A DNA stretch of 64,000 nt from Streptomyces sp. CGMCC 4.7035. Its GTDB lineage: Bacteria; Actinomycetota; Actinomycetes; Streptomycetales; Streptomycetaceae. Shown here piece after piece: positions 23,972 through 33,105 of this stretch. Each line of letters starts with the position of its first letter. Position 1 is the first letter of the stretch. The translations under genes were made by a program, and so were the position numbers. The notes beneath the pieces were generated by a model. That model was not told the DNA's origin, searched no databases, and worked only from the letters and a program-made list of their open reading frames with translations. The stretch lies in contig NZ_CP134053.1 in the NCBI RefSeq assembly GCF_031583065.1, forward strand, positions 2,914,001 to 2,978,000, in the 5' to 3' direction.

Positions 23972-25207
23972 GTGAGCGGTGGACAAAGTGGGCTCACCCG
24001 ATTGCTGACAGCAGCGGAGACAGCGGCGCCGGCGGACGCCGTCGACGTGATCGCGGAGGACCTGCGGCGGCGTTTCGAGGCCACTAAGGTCTCTTTCCTC
24101 ATCGTGGACCTGACGGGGAAGGCGGTGGCTCGGCTGTCCACCGCTCCCACTCAAGGTGGGCGGCAGGCCGAGCGGGTTCCCCTGTTCGGCAGTGTCTACG
24201 AGGAGGTGATCCGTACCCAGCGCCTGTATCAGGACGCGACCGGCGAGGGGCAGCGGGTGATCGTGCCCGTCACCAACCGCGGGGATGCGATCGGGCTGCT
24301 GGAACTGCTCCTGCCGACCGGCCCTGGCGAGGACGTGCTCGACGCAGTCGGGGAAGCCGCCCACATCCTGGCCTACATCGTGATCGCCAACGGCCGCTTC
24401 ACCGATCTCTACACCTGGGGCAAACGCTCCAAGCCGGCCACCCTGGCAGCTGAAATCCAGTACCAGCTGCTGCCCCTGTCGCTGTCGTGCGAGGCCGCAC
24501 AGTTCACCCTGTGCGGGAACCTGGAGCCCTCCGAGGACCTCAGCGGCGACACCTTCGACTACACCGTGGACCGCGACACCTTGCACGTGTCGGTGACCGA
24601 TCCCATGGGCCACGACATGGATTCCGCCCTGGCCGCCACGGTCCTGGTGGGCGCCCTGCGCGGTGCCCGCCGGGCGGGCACCGGCCTGGGCGAACAGGCC
24701 CACCGGGCAGACCAGGCACTGATCGAACACGGCCACGGTCATGCCACCGGGCAGCTCCTGCGCATCAATCTCCATACCGGGCGGGCCCAATTCGTCAACG
24801 CCGGTCATCCCTGGCCGCTGCGCATGCGCGACGGGGCTGTGGAGACGATCACCTGCGAGGTGGACCATCCCTTCGGGCTGTCTGAGCTGACTCCCCACCC
24901 GTACCGTGTGCAGGACCTCGACCTGCGGCCCGGTGACCGTCTGCTCATGTTCACCGACGGCATGCTCGAACGTCACGGAGAGAAGGTCGATCTGCCCGCC
25001 CTGCTGGGGTGCACCCGGAATCTGCACCCGAGGGAGACCGCGCTGGCGCTGACGTCCGCGGTCCGGGACGCCGCCGACGGCCGGCTCGAAGACGATGCCA
25101 CCGCCGTCTGCCTGGACTGGCACGGCCCCCAGGAGACCCAGCGGCACGTCAGCAGCGGCGCAGACACCCGGCAAGCCTCAGCCGCACGCACGAAGGACCA
25201 GTCGTGA
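23972..25207 (+). CDS. SpoIIE-type PP2C phosphatase, atypical metal site
   Basis: 411 residues, GTG start with GGAAGGGA nearby. Residues 15-145 are a GAF-like sensor ([45 protein letters not shown]). The linker [16 protein letters not shown] leads to the PP2C domain: [27 protein letters not shown] (where most relatives have D-x-MGHG), [25 protein letters not shown] and [12 protein letters not shown]. The substitution of Gly by Asp after MGH is unusual, but the metal-binding aspartates remain. Likely acts in the same type of partner-switching pathway as the enzyme at 16171. Confidence 0.88.
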   Translation: MSGGQSGLTRLLTAAETAAPADAVDVIAEDLRRRFEATKVSFLIVDLTGKAVARLSTAPTQGGRQAERVPLFGSVYEEVIRTQRLYQDATGEGQRVIVPVTNRGDAIGLLELLLPTGPGEDVLDAVGEAAHILAYIVIANGRFTDLYTWGKRSKPATLAAEIQYQLLPLSLSCEAAQFTLCGNLEPSEDLSGDTFDYTVDRDTLHVSVTDPMGHDMDSALAATVLVGALRGARRAGTGLGEQAHRADQALIEHGHGHATGQLLRINLHTGRAQFVNAGHPWPLRMRDGAVETITCEVDHPFGLSELTPHPYRVQDLDLRPGDRLLMFTDGMLERHGEKVDLPALLGCTRNLHPRETALALTSAVRDAADGRLEDDATAVCLDWHGPQETQRHVSSGADTRQASAARTKDQS

Positions 25208-25710
25208 CCTGGGTGAACGGTGCCAACGCGAATGAGACATCACGAGGTGTCTGGAGAACCGTCCCACTTCTCCTCGGCGGCCCACCCATCGGGCGGCGCC
25301 GGGTCGGTGACGGGGGCCGCGAGCATCGGGTCCGGCAGCGCCCACATGCGCCATGCCTTCCACGCGGGCGCCCCTTCGTGCGGTGCTGCTGTTCCCCGTT
25401 ACTCGAGTAGACCGAGTTCCCAAGCACTCGCCGGTGCCTTTGCCGAGTTGCTAGGCAGCCTCTTTGGCAGCCCGCGCCATGACTTGCGGACAACCGTGCA
25501 CCAGAATGAGGGCTCGAAGCCGTTCGTGCGATGGCCGATGGAGGGCGACCGTAAGGCGGCCCAGACGGCTGTCTGTCATTGCCGGTCGCGAGTGGGCGGG
25601 GAGTCAACTCATTCTCAGCCTGCTCCGGCCAGGTTGGGCATTGGTTCGGGCGAAGCCATCCGGCTGTGGTCGGTAGATGCCGATACGCCGGGATCGATGC
25701 GACGGTTGCG
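25208..25710. other. Intergenic stretch between phosphatase and IS copy B
   Basis: About 500 bases, locally lower in GC than the surroundings (for example 25390-25460 and 25600-25650). No frame on either strand yields a recognisable domain. May be the scar of earlier insertions; the IS left end begins near its right limit. Confidence 0.4.
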
Positions 25711-25729
25711 CGATGCCGTCCCGGACGGG

Positions 25730-25931
25730 GGTCTGACTCTTGAGATCTTTGACCGAAGTGTCCAGTCACAGGCTTGTCGACCGTCGTTGCGGGCTGGCTT
25801 CTGCTGTCACCGAGCCACAGGGCGTGTCCCCATAGGGGCCTTGCCGAGTTCCAGGCGCCATCACGGTTCAGACCGCCCGAGCGGGCCGGTGCCATCCACT
25901 CAGCGTGTCACCCTGCGGGAGGCGAACCACC
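25730..25931 (+). ncRNA. Candidate IS110 bridge RNA, copy B
   Basis: Homologous to the left end of copy A, with GGTCTGACTC (25730-25739), GAAGTGTCC, TGTCGACC, GGGCGTGTC and ATAGGGGCC (25832-25840) at nearly the same distances. GGTCTGA at the front can pair with TCAGACC near 25869, enclosing the region. Sequence between these blocks differs from copy A, as a target-specific loop would. Unverified. Confidence 0.4.
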
Positions 25932-27029
25932 ATGACGACCAGACAGCGCAGCACCTCCTCCAGTACGGATCCTCCCGTGCGGAGAGAAGTCGTGCTCGGC
26001 GTGGACACGCACGGTGAGGTGCACGTCGCCGCCGTGGTGTCCCCGCTGGGCAAGATCCTGGGCACCGAGTCCTTTCCGGCGACGGTGGCCGGCTACCGGC
26101 GGCTGCTCGTGTGGGCCCGCAGAGCGGGGACGGTGCGCCGGGCCGGCGTGGAGGGCACCGGCACCTTCGGCGCGGGCCTGTCCCGCTACCTGCTGACCCA
26201 GCAGATCCAGGTGTTCGAAGTGAACCGGCCCGACCGCACAGCCCGCCGTCTGCTCGGCAAGTCGGACCCGCTCGATGCGCAGGCCGCAGCGCGAGCCGTG
26301 CTCAGCGGTCGCACCCGGGCCCAGGCCAAGTCCGGCGACGGACCCGTGCAAGGCGCCCGGATCTACAAACTCGCCAAGGACTCCGCGGTCAAGGCCCGCA
26401 CACAGGCGATCAACCAGCTCAAGGCCGTCCTAGTGATCGCCGACCCCGCCCTGCGGGAACGGTTGTCGAGCTTGGGCAATGCCGAGCTGTTCCGCACCTG
26501 CGCGACCCTCAGCCCACCCGATGGTGGGGGAGACGAGGACGCGGTGGTCCAGGCCACCCACATGACATTACGCATGCTCGCCGAACGCATCGAACAGCTC
26601 ACCGGGCAGATCAACGAGCTGAACCAACGCCTGACCCGACTCGTCGAACGCCACGCGCCGCAACTGCTCGTACCGATGGGCATCGGCCCGGACAGCGCCG
26701 TCACTCTCCTGATCACCATGGGGGACAATCCCGAGCGGCTGAACACCGAGGCGTCCTTTGCTGCCCTTTGCGGAGTCAGCCCCATCGAGTACTCCTCCGG
26801 GCGGCGCATCACGCGACGGCTCAACCACGGCGGCGACCGCCAGGCCAACGCCGCCCTGCACCGCATCGTCTTCACCCGCCTGCGCCACGACCCGCGCACC
26901 CAGGCGTACTACGAACGCCGCACCCAGGAAGGCAAGACCCGGCGCGAGATCATCCGATGCCTCAAGCGGTATGTCGCCCGCGAGGTCTTTAACCTGGTCA
27001 GACCGGTTTCCCGCGCCCCCGCGTTATAG
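25932..27029 (+). CDS. IS110-family transposase (copy B)
   Basis: About 365 residues from the ATG at 25932 (GGGAGG upstream; an in-frame GTG at 25905 is possible). The RuvC-like domain begins VVLGVDTHGEVHVAAV and includes GVEGTGTFG and KSDPLDAQAAARA. The C-terminal domain contains MGIGPDSAVTLLITMGDNPERL and SFAALCGVSPIEYSSGRRITRRLNHGGDRQANAALHRIV. By eye roughly three-quarters of residues match copy A, so these are related but not recent duplicates. Intact and possibly active. Confidence 0.95.
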   Translation: MTTRQRSTSSSTDPPVRREVVLGVDTHGEVHVAAVVSPLGKILGTESFPATVAGYRRLLVWARRAGTVRRAGVEGTGTFGAGLSRYLLTQQIQVFEVNRPDRTARRLLGKSDPLDAQAAARAVLSGRTRAQAKSGDGPVQGARIYKLAKDSAVKARTQAINQLKAVLVIADPALRERLSSLGNAELFRTCATLSPPDGGGDEDAVVQATHMTLRMLAERIEQLTGQINELNQRLTRLVERHAPQLLVPMGIGPDSAVTLLITMGDNPERLNTEASFAALCGVSPIEYSSGRRITRRLNHGGDRQANAALHRIVFTRLRHDPRTQAYYERRTQEGKTRREIIRCLKRYVAREVFNLVRPVSRAPAL

Positions 27030-27061
27030 GGGCGTCCGTGAGACGTGAGAGGGTCTGGGGC

Positions 27062-28357
27062 GTGAGTGAGACACCACCGAACACCCTGCAATACCGCTTT
27101 GACGGGCCAGAAGACGCTCCGGTCCTGATCTTGGGTCCCTCACTGGGTACCACATGGCACATGTGGGACCGGCAGATTCCCGAACTCGCCAAGCAGTGGC
27201 GGGTCTTCCGGTTCGATCTGCCCGGCCACGGCGGTGCCCCCGCCCACCCGGTGGGTTCCGTCGCCGACCTCGCCACCCGGCTGCTCGTCACCCTCGAGGG
27301 GCTCGGTGTGCAGCGCTTCGGCTACGCGGGCTGTGCGCTCGGCGGCGCCGTCGGGATCGAGTTGGCGCTGCGGCACCCCGAACGCCTTGCCTCGCTGGCC
27401 CTGATCGCGGCCTCGCCCCGGTTCGGTACGGCCGACGAGTTCCGTCAGCGCGGTGTGATCGTCCGGACGAACGGGCTCGACCCGATCGCCCGGACGTCCC
27501 CGGAGCGCTGGTTCACCGGCGGTTTCGCGGCCGCGCAGCCCGCGATCACCGAGTGGGCGGTGCAGATGGTGCGTACCACCGACCCGGGCTGCTACATCGC
27601 GGCCTGCGAGGCGCTCGCCTCCTTCGACGTACGGCCCGAACTGGGCCGTATCGGCGTGCCGACCCTGGTCCTGGTCGGCTCCGACGACCAGGTCACCGGG
27701 CCCGCCGAGGCGCGCACCCTGGTCGCCGGGATACCGGACGCCCGGCTGGCGGTCGTCCCCGGCGCCTCCCACCTCGTGCCCGTAGAGCAGCCCGCCGCGG
27801 TCACCGACCTGCTGGTGCGCCACTTCTCGACCGCCTGGCAGCCCGCCTTCGACGCCACGACCGGTCAGATGGCGGCGATCGCGGCGCCCCCCGTGAAGCC
27901 GGTGCTGGCCCCGCCGCCGGTGGCGCCGGTTGCCGAGATCGCCCCGGCCGTCGTCCCGCCCGAGCCCGCGGGCCGGCCCGACCCGTACGACGTGGGGATC
28001 AAGATCCGCCGGGAGGTGCTCGGCGACGCGCACGTCGACCGGGCGCTGGCGACGGCGGACGACTTCTCCGGGGACTTCCAGGAGTTCATCACCCGGTACG
28101 CGTGGGGCGAGATCTGGGACCGGCCGGGCCTGGACCGGCGCACGCGCAGCTGTGTCACGCTCACCGCGCTCGTCGCGGGTGGCCATCTGGAGGAACTCGC
28201 CTTCCACACCCGGGCGGCCCTGCGCAACGGGCTCACCCCGGGGGAGATCAAGGAGGTGCTGCTCCAGGCCGCGGTCTACTGCGGCGTGCCGGCCGCGAAC
28301 AGCGCGTTCAAGGTGGCGCAGCAGGTCGTCCAGGAGGAGACCACGCCGCAGGAGTGA
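27062..28357 (+). CDS. pcaL: 3-oxoadipate enol-lactonase / 4-carboxymuconolactone decarboxylase fusion
   Basis: 431 residues from the GTG at 27062. Residues 1-260 are an alpha/beta hydrolase (PcaD type) in which the nucleophile elbow reads GYAGCALGG, so C91 stands where Ser is usual; Asp 208/209 and His 237 complete a triad. A Pro/Ala linker joins it to a C-terminal carboxymuconolactone decarboxylase domain (VGIKIRREVLGDAHVDRAL, FITRYAWGEIWDRPGLDRRTRS, EVLLQAAVYCGVPAANSAFK). The fusion performs the last two steps from 4-carboxymuconolactone to 3-oxoadipate in protocatechuate breakdown. pcaGHB are not upstream; IS copy B is there instead. Confidence 0.92.
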   Translation: MSETPPNTLQYRFDGPEDAPVLILGPSLGTTWHMWDRQIPELAKQWRVFRFDLPGHGGAPAHPVGSVADLATRLLVTLEGLGVQRFGYAGCALGGAVGIELALRHPERLASLALIAASPRFGTADEFRQRGVIVRTNGLDPIARTSPERWFTGGFAAAQPAITEWAVQMVRTTDPGCYIAACEALASFDVRPELGRIGVPTLVLVGSDDQVTGPAEARTLVAGIPDARLAVVPGASHLVPVEQPAAVTDLLVRHFSTAWQPAFDATTGQMAAIAAPPVKPVLAPPPVAPVAEIAPAVVPPEPAGRPDPYDVGIKIRREVLGDAHVDRALATADDFSGDFQEFITRYAWGEIWDRPGLDRRTRSCVTLTALVAGGHLEELAFHTRAALRNGLTPGEIKEVLLQAAVYCGVPAANSAFKVAQQVVQEETTPQE

Positions 28358-28393
28358 TCGTCAGCCTGGCAGCGGGAGCACCAGGTTGAGTGG

Positions 28394-28416
28394 GCCCCGG
28401 CCGCCCGGGCCGGGGC
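28394..28416 (+). terminator. Hairpin after pcaL
   Basis: GCCCCGGCC (28394-28402) pairs with GGCCGGGGC (28408-28416) around a five-base loop, 37 bases past the pcaL stop and just before the next gene's start. Confidence 0.6.
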
Positions 28417-28427
28417 AGGATGGTCCC

Positions 28428-29063
28428 ATGAAGCTCACGAAGAAGTCGCACGCCTGCGTCCGCCTCGAGAAGGACGGGCGCACGCTCGTCATCGACCCCG
28501 GCACCTTCAGCGAGGAGGACGCCGCGGTCGGCGCGGACGCCATCCTGGTCACGCACGAGCACCTCGACCACTTCAACGAGGAGCGGCTGCGGGCCGGTAT
28601 GGAGGCCAATCCGGGCGCCGAGATCTGGACCCTCGCCTCCGTCGCGGAGAAGATCTCGGCGGCGTTCCCGGGCCGCGTGCACACCGTCGGCCACGGGGAC
28701 ACCTTCACCGCCGCGGGCTTCGACGTCCAGGTGCATGGCGAGCTGCACGCCGTGATCCACCCGGACATCCCGCGCATCACCAACGTCGGGTATCTGATCG
28801 ACGGCGGCAAGGTCTTCCACCCCGGCGACGCGCTCACGGTCCCCGATCACCCGGTTCAGACGCTGATGCTGCCGGTGATGGCGCCCTGGAACAAGATCTC
28901 CGAGGTGATCGACTACGTCCGCGAGGTCAAGCCGCAGCGCGCGTACGACATCCATGACGCCCTCCTGACCGACCTCGCCCGCCCGATCTACGACAACCAG
29001 ATCGGCGCGCTGGGCGGCGCCGAGCACCTGAGGCTGACGCCGGGGGCGTCGGCGGAGGTCTGA
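28428..29063 (+). CDS. MBL-fold metal-dependent hydrolase (UlaG-like)
   Basis: 211 residues. The protein opens MKLTKKSHACVRLEKDGRTLVIDPG, a beta-lactamase-fold start, followed by the metal motif VTHEHLDHF (H-x-H-x-D-H). FHPGDAL supplies a further Asp ligand and YDIHDALL the distal His. It is shorter than lactamases and matches the UlaG-like/YtnP-type small hydrolases of unknown substrate. Cytoplasmic; no signal peptide. Confidence 0.85.
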   Translation: MKLTKKSHACVRLEKDGRTLVIDPGTFSEEDAAVGADAILVTHEHLDHFNEERLRAGMEANPGAEIWTLASVAEKISAAFPGRVHTVGHGDTFTAAGFDVQVHGELHAVIHPDIPRITNVGYLIDGGKVFHPGDALTVPDHPVQTLMLPVMAPWNKISEVIDYVREVKPQRAYDIHDALLTDLARPIYDNQIGALGGAEHLRLTPGASAEV

Positions 29064-29070
29064 GGATCGC

Positions 29071-29137
29071 GGGAGCCGGGAGCCGGGAGCCGGGAGCCGG
29101 GAGCCGGGAGCGGGAGCCGGAGCGGGGGCGGGGGCGG
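29071..29137. repeat. G-rich tandem repeat
   Basis: Five perfect copies of GGGAGCC (29071-29105) pass into degenerate GGGAGC, GGAGC and GGGGGC units. On the plus strand the run of regularly spaced G triplets could form a G-quadruplex. It lies between the MBL hydrolase stop and the exonuclease promoter. Confidence 0.7.
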
Positions 29138-29213
29138 GGTGCGGCGTAGGTCAAAAGCCCACAGAGTGGTACGCCGGGACGCGTTGTCATACCCGCCAGG
29201 TAGGTTGTGGGAC

Positions 29214-29993
29214 ATGCGCATCGCCACCTGGAACGTGAACTCGATCACCGCCCGCCTCCCGAGGCTCCTGACCTGGCTGGAGAGCAGCGGCACGGACGTG
29301 CTGTGTCTCCAGGAGGCCAAGATCGCCGAGGAGCAGTTCCCGTACGACCCGCTGCGCGAGCTGGGCTACGAGGCGGCGGTCCACGCCACCGGCCGGTGGA
29401 ACGGGGTCGCGGTGCTCTCCCGCGTGGGTCTCAAGGACGTGGTCAAGGGCCTGCCCGGCGACCCGGGCTACGAGGGCGTCGAGGAGCCCCGGGCCCTCTC
29501 CGCGACGTGCGGCCCGGTCCGCGTCTGGTCGGTGTACGTGCCGAACGGCCGCGAGGTGGACCACCCGCACTACGCGTACAAGCTCCAGTGGTTCGAGGCC
29601 CTGAAGGCGGCCGTGGCGGGCGACGCGGCGGGCGGCCGCCCGTTCGCGGTGCTGGGCGACTACAACGTGGCGCCGACGGACGACGACGTCTACGACGTGG
29701 CGGCCTTCGAGGGCGCGACCCACGTCACCCCGGCCGAGCGCGCCGCCCTGACCTCGCTGCGCGAGGCGGGCCTGAGCGACGTCGTCCCCCGCCCACTCAA
29801 GTACGACCACCCGTTCACGTACTGGGACTACCGCCAGCTCTGCTTCCCCAAGAACCGCGGCATGCGCATCGACCTGGTGTACGGCAACGAGCCGTTCGCG
29901 AAGGCGGTCAAGGACGCGTACGTGGACCGGGAGGAGCGCAAGGGCAAGGGCGCGTCGGACCACGCGCCGGTGGTGGTGGACCTGGAGCTGTAG
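29214..29993 (+). CDS. xth: Exodeoxyribonuclease III
   Basis: 259 residues of the EEP (exonuclease-endonuclease-phosphatase) fold: MRIATWNVNSITARLPRLLTWL with the metal-site Asn, VLCLQEAKI with the metal-site Glu, WNGVAVLSR, GDYNVAPTDDDVYD, and SDHAPVVVDLEL with the catalytic His. These match the AP-endonuclease/3'-exonuclease used in base excision repair. A GAGTTTG-like start signal was not seen; GTAGGTTGTGG precedes the ATG. Confidence 0.94.
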   Translation: MRIATWNVNSITARLPRLLTWLESSGTDVLCLQEAKIAEEQFPYDPLRELGYEAAVHATGRWNGVAVLSRVGLKDVVKGLPGDPGYEGVEEPRALSATCGPVRVWSVYVPNGREVDHPHYAYKLQWFEALKAAVAGDAAGGRPFAVLGDYNVAPTDDDVYDVAAFEGATHVTPAERAALTSLREAGLSDVVPRPLKYDHPFTYWDYRQLCFPKNRGMRIDLVYGNEPFAKAVKDAYVDREERKGKGASDHAPVVVDLEL

Positions 29994-30049
29994 AGGTTTG
30001 CGCGGTGTCACTGTGGTGCGACGCGTCGTGCCGGTGACACGCTGGACGT

Positions 30050-30490
30050 ATGAACATCTCCTTCCTGGGCAACTGGCGCAAGAAGCGCGGCCCCGCCTTC
30101 GGCGTCGCGGTGTTCTCCGACGGTGACGCCGACGCGGCCGGCGTCGCCGAACTCCTCTCCGAGTGCGAGCTGCTGCGCTCCCAGGCCGGGCAGGCGGGCG
30201 TCGAGCTGGACGACTCGGCCGCGTCGTTGCAGGCCCTCGACCAGCTCGTCCCGCGCTGGCGCGACGACGAGGAGATCCTGCCCTGGCTCGGGAACGACGC
30301 GGGCCTCTATCTGGGCACGGTGATCATCCGCACGGTCCCGGGCGCCGCCTGGGAGGTGTGGCCGAGCGGCCATCCCGTGGTGCGGCTGGCCTCCGGCCGC
30401 GAGATCGACGTGGTGGCCGACGGTCACACCTGGGCGTCCACGGGCGCCCCCGAACTCTCGCACGTGTATGCCGAGGTGGCCGAGGTCTAG
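30050..30490 (+). CDS. Uncharacterised actinobacterial protein
   Basis: 146 residues with no signal peptide or membrane helix. Features: MNISFLGNWRKKRGPAFGVAVFSDGD, an acidic helical middle (LLSECELLRSQAGQAGVELDDSAASLQALDQLV), and a beta-rich end (AGLYLGTVIIRTVPGAAWEVWPSGHPVVRLASGREIDVV). I recognise it as a conserved Streptomyces protein family (DUF6278-like) without known role. Its TAG stop forms part of the CTAG duplicated by the MITE that follows. Confidence 0.75.
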   Translation: MNISFLGNWRKKRGPAFGVAVFSDGDADAAGVAELLSECELLRSQAGQAGVELDDSAASLQALDQLVPRWRDDEEILPWLGNDAGLYLGTVIIRTVPGAAWEVWPSGHPVVRLASGREIDVVADGHTWASTGAPELSHVYAEVAEV

Positions 30491-30662
30491 GTCCTGTCGT
30501 CAAACTCCCGCCTGCCGGGCGACGCCTGGCACGCACGCTCGCGGCGTTGCCGAAAGGCCCTAGTAGCTCCGCTACGAGGACCTTCCGGCGCCTTGCGATC
30601 GCACGCACCAGACGCCGCCCGGCCCGCCCTGCGGGCGGACGACGGGAGTTTGACGACAGGAC
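30491..30662. mobile_element. MITE-like palindromic element with CTAG duplication
   Basis: Perfect 20-bp terminal inverted repeats starting GTCCTGTCGTCAAACTCC and ending in its complement, with further imperfect pairing (GCCGGGCGACGCCTGG against the matching right arm) nearly to the centre. CTAG flanks both ends (30487-30490 and 30663-30666), a likely target-site duplication. At 172 bp it has no coding capacity, so it must be mobilised by a transposase elsewhere, plausibly of an IS5- or IS701-like group that targets such sites. Confidence 0.82.
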
Positions 30663-30729
30663 CTAGATGCAGGGAGCGACCCTGGCAGTACGCCGCAAAT
30701 ACGGCTAATGCCCGAAAGGTGCGTGTCGG

Positions 30730-30757
30730 GTGTCAAGCCCCTTCCGCCCTGGATAGT
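30730..30757 (+). promoter_or_regulatory. Candidate promoter of the glutamate-type transporter operon
   Basis: GTGTCA (30730-30735) and GATAGT (30752-30757) spaced by 16 bases, ten bases before the ATG of the ATPase gene. No ribosome-binding site separates them, so the mRNA may be nearly leaderless. Confidence 0.4.
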
Positions 30758-30766
30758 TTGTGGCAC

Positions 30767-31510
<744 letters not shown>

Positions 31511-31527
31511 CCGGGGGAGTGCGAACC

Positions 31528-32439
31528 GTGATCCGTATCGGACGTGTGTGCTCCGCACTGGTGGCGCTCGCCGCGCTCCTGACCGCCGCCTGCGGCAAGG
31601 AGGGCAGCCCGCCCACCAAGGGGCCGGACACCGAAAAGCTCCCCGAGTACCAGGTGGCACACGGCTTTCGGCTCCCGGGCTCGCCCACCTGGAAGCGGGC
31701 GAAGAAGCGCGGATACCTCGTCGTCGGCGCCAAGGAGGACCAGCCCTATCTCGGCGAGAAGGACCCGGCGACCGGCACCTACTCCGGGTTCGACATCGAG
31801 ATCGCGAAGATGATGGCGGCCTCGCTCGGCTTCGCCCCCAAGACGATCCGTTTCAAGACCATCGCCTCCGCCAACCGCGAAACCGCCCTGCAGAACGGGC
31901 AGATCGACTACTACGTCGGCACCTACACCATCAACGCCAAGCGCAAGAAGCTCGTCGGCTTCGCCGGCCCGTACTACATGGCCGGGCAGTCCCTGCTGGT
32001 GCGCAGGAACGAGCGCGGCATCGACGGACCGCGGGACCTGGACGGCAAGCGCGTCTGCTCGGCCGCCGGATCGACCCCTTACCAGCGCATCCAGCGGGAC
32101 TACCCGAAAGCGGTGCTGGTCGCCTACGACACATACTCCGTCTGCGTGGACAACCTGCTCACCTACCAGGTCGCCGCCGTCACCACCGACGACGCCATCC
32201 TCATCGGCTATGCGGCAAAGGCCCCCGACGAACTCAAGGTCGTCGGCAGGCCCTTCTCGAAGGAGCCGTACGGCATCGGCGTCCCGCGCGGCGACAACGC
32301 CCTCAGATTCGCCCTCAACGACGCACTGGAGGCACGGCAGAAGAACGGCGACTGGAAGAAGGCGTACGACGCGACGCTCGGCCTGTCCGGCGTCCCCGCG
32401 CCCACCCCGCCCGCGATCGACCGCTACCCGGCGACCTGA
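31528..32439 (+). CDS. gluB: Glutamate-type ABC transporter, substrate-binding lipoprotein
   Basis: About 303 residues. The GTG at 31528 was preferred because GGGGGAG (31513-31519) lies at a proper distance; the GTG at 31519 sits too close. The signal peptide ends in the lipobox LTAAC. The mature part is a bilobed SBP_bac_3 domain: RGYLVVGAKEDQPYLGEKDPATGTYSGFDIEIAKMMA, RFKTIASANRETALQNGQIDYYVGTYTI, GIGVPRGDNALRFALNDALE. Catches the amino acid outside the membrane for the permeases encoded next. Confidence 0.93.
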   Translation: MIRIGRVCSALVALAALLTAACGKEGSPPTKGPDTEKLPEYQVAHGFRLPGSPTWKRAKKRGYLVVGAKEDQPYLGEKDPATGTYSGFDIEIAKMMAASLGFAPKTIRFKTIASANRETALQNGQIDYYVGTYTINAKRKKLVGFAGPYYMAGQSLLVRRNERGIDGPRDLDGKRVCSAAGSTPYQRIQRDYPKAVLVAYDTYSVCVDNLLTYQVAAVTTDDAILIGYAAKAPDELKVVGRPFSKEPYGIGVPRGDNALRFALNDALEARQKNGDWKKAYDATLGLSGVPAPTPPAIDRYPAT

Positions 32440-32460
32440 GCGAGCCGAGCGAGGTATTCC

Positions 32461-33105
32461 GTGAAGGTACTGACAGACAACTTCTCCACCTTCGTCGAGG
32501 GATTCCTCGGCACCGTCCGGCTCACCGTCTACTCCTCACTGCTGGCTCTCGCCCTCGGCTTCGTGATGGCCTCCTTCCGGGTCGCGCCGGTGCGGTCCCT
32601 GAGGGCCTTCGGCACCGCTTGGGTGACCGTCCTGCGCAACACCCCGCTCACCCTGCTGTTCTTCGCGGTCCTGCTCGGCCTGCCGCGCTTCGGGCTCGTG
32701 CTGCCCTTCCAGGTGTTCGCCGTGCTGGCGCTGGGCTGCTACACCTCGGCGTTCATCTGCGAGGCCCTGCGCTCCGGCATCAACACCGTCCCCACGGGCC
32801 AGGGCGAGGCCGCCCGCAGTCTCGGCATGACCTTCGGGCAGACCCTGTCGCACGTCGTCCTGCCGCAGGCCTTCCGCTCGGTCATCCCGCCGATCGGCTC
32901 GATCCTGATCGCGCTCACCAAGAACTCGGCGATCGCGGGCGCGTTCAGCGTGACCGAACTGCTCGGCACCTACCGGACCCTGAGCGAGCTGGGCTACAAC
33001 ATCATCTGGACGTTCTTCTGGATCGCCGTCGGCTATCTGATCATCACCCTCGCCATCAGCGCGCTCTTCAACCTCCTGGAACATCACTGGGAAGTCGCCC
33101 GATGA
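32461..33105 (+). CDS. gluC: Glutamate-type ABC transporter, permease subunit 1
   Basis: 214 residues from a GTG start. Five or so membrane helices and the permease coupling motif EAARSLGMTFGQTLSHVVLPQAF (EAA loop) that contacts the ATPase. The frame FLGTVRLTVYSSLLALALGFVMA at the N-terminus is the His/Glu/Gln-type permease start. Its TGA overlaps the ATG of the second permease (ATGA). Confidence 0.93.
   Translation: MKVLTDNFSTFVEGFLGTVRLTVYSSLLALALGFVMASFRVAPVRSLRAFGTAWVTVLRNTPLTLLFFAVLLGLPRFGLVLPFQVFAVLALGCYTSAFICEALRSGINTVPTGQGEAARSLGMTFGQTLSHVVLPQAFRSVIPPIGSILIALTKNSAIAGAFSVTELLGTYRTLSELGYNIIWTFFWIAVGYLIITLAISALFNLLEHHWEVAR

Larger units (their letters stand above)
25711..27037 (+). mobile_element. 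IS110-family insertion sequence, copy B
   Basis: Same orientation and layout as copy A: a ~220-base non-coding left end homologous to copy A, one transposase gene, and the right-end motif ATAGGGGC (27026-27033) overlapping the stop codon. The octamer is repeated in the left end at 25832-25839. The right limit lies only about 25 bases before the pcaL-type start codon. Exact outer bases are uncertain. Confidence 0.8.

Noticed and set aside
25208..25710. Degraded gene between phosphatase and IS B
   Set aside because: No consecutive segments of any recognisable protein could be found on either strand.
29071..29137. CRISPR-like tandem repeat
   Set aside because: Units are seven bases without spacers; this is a simple G-rich repeat.
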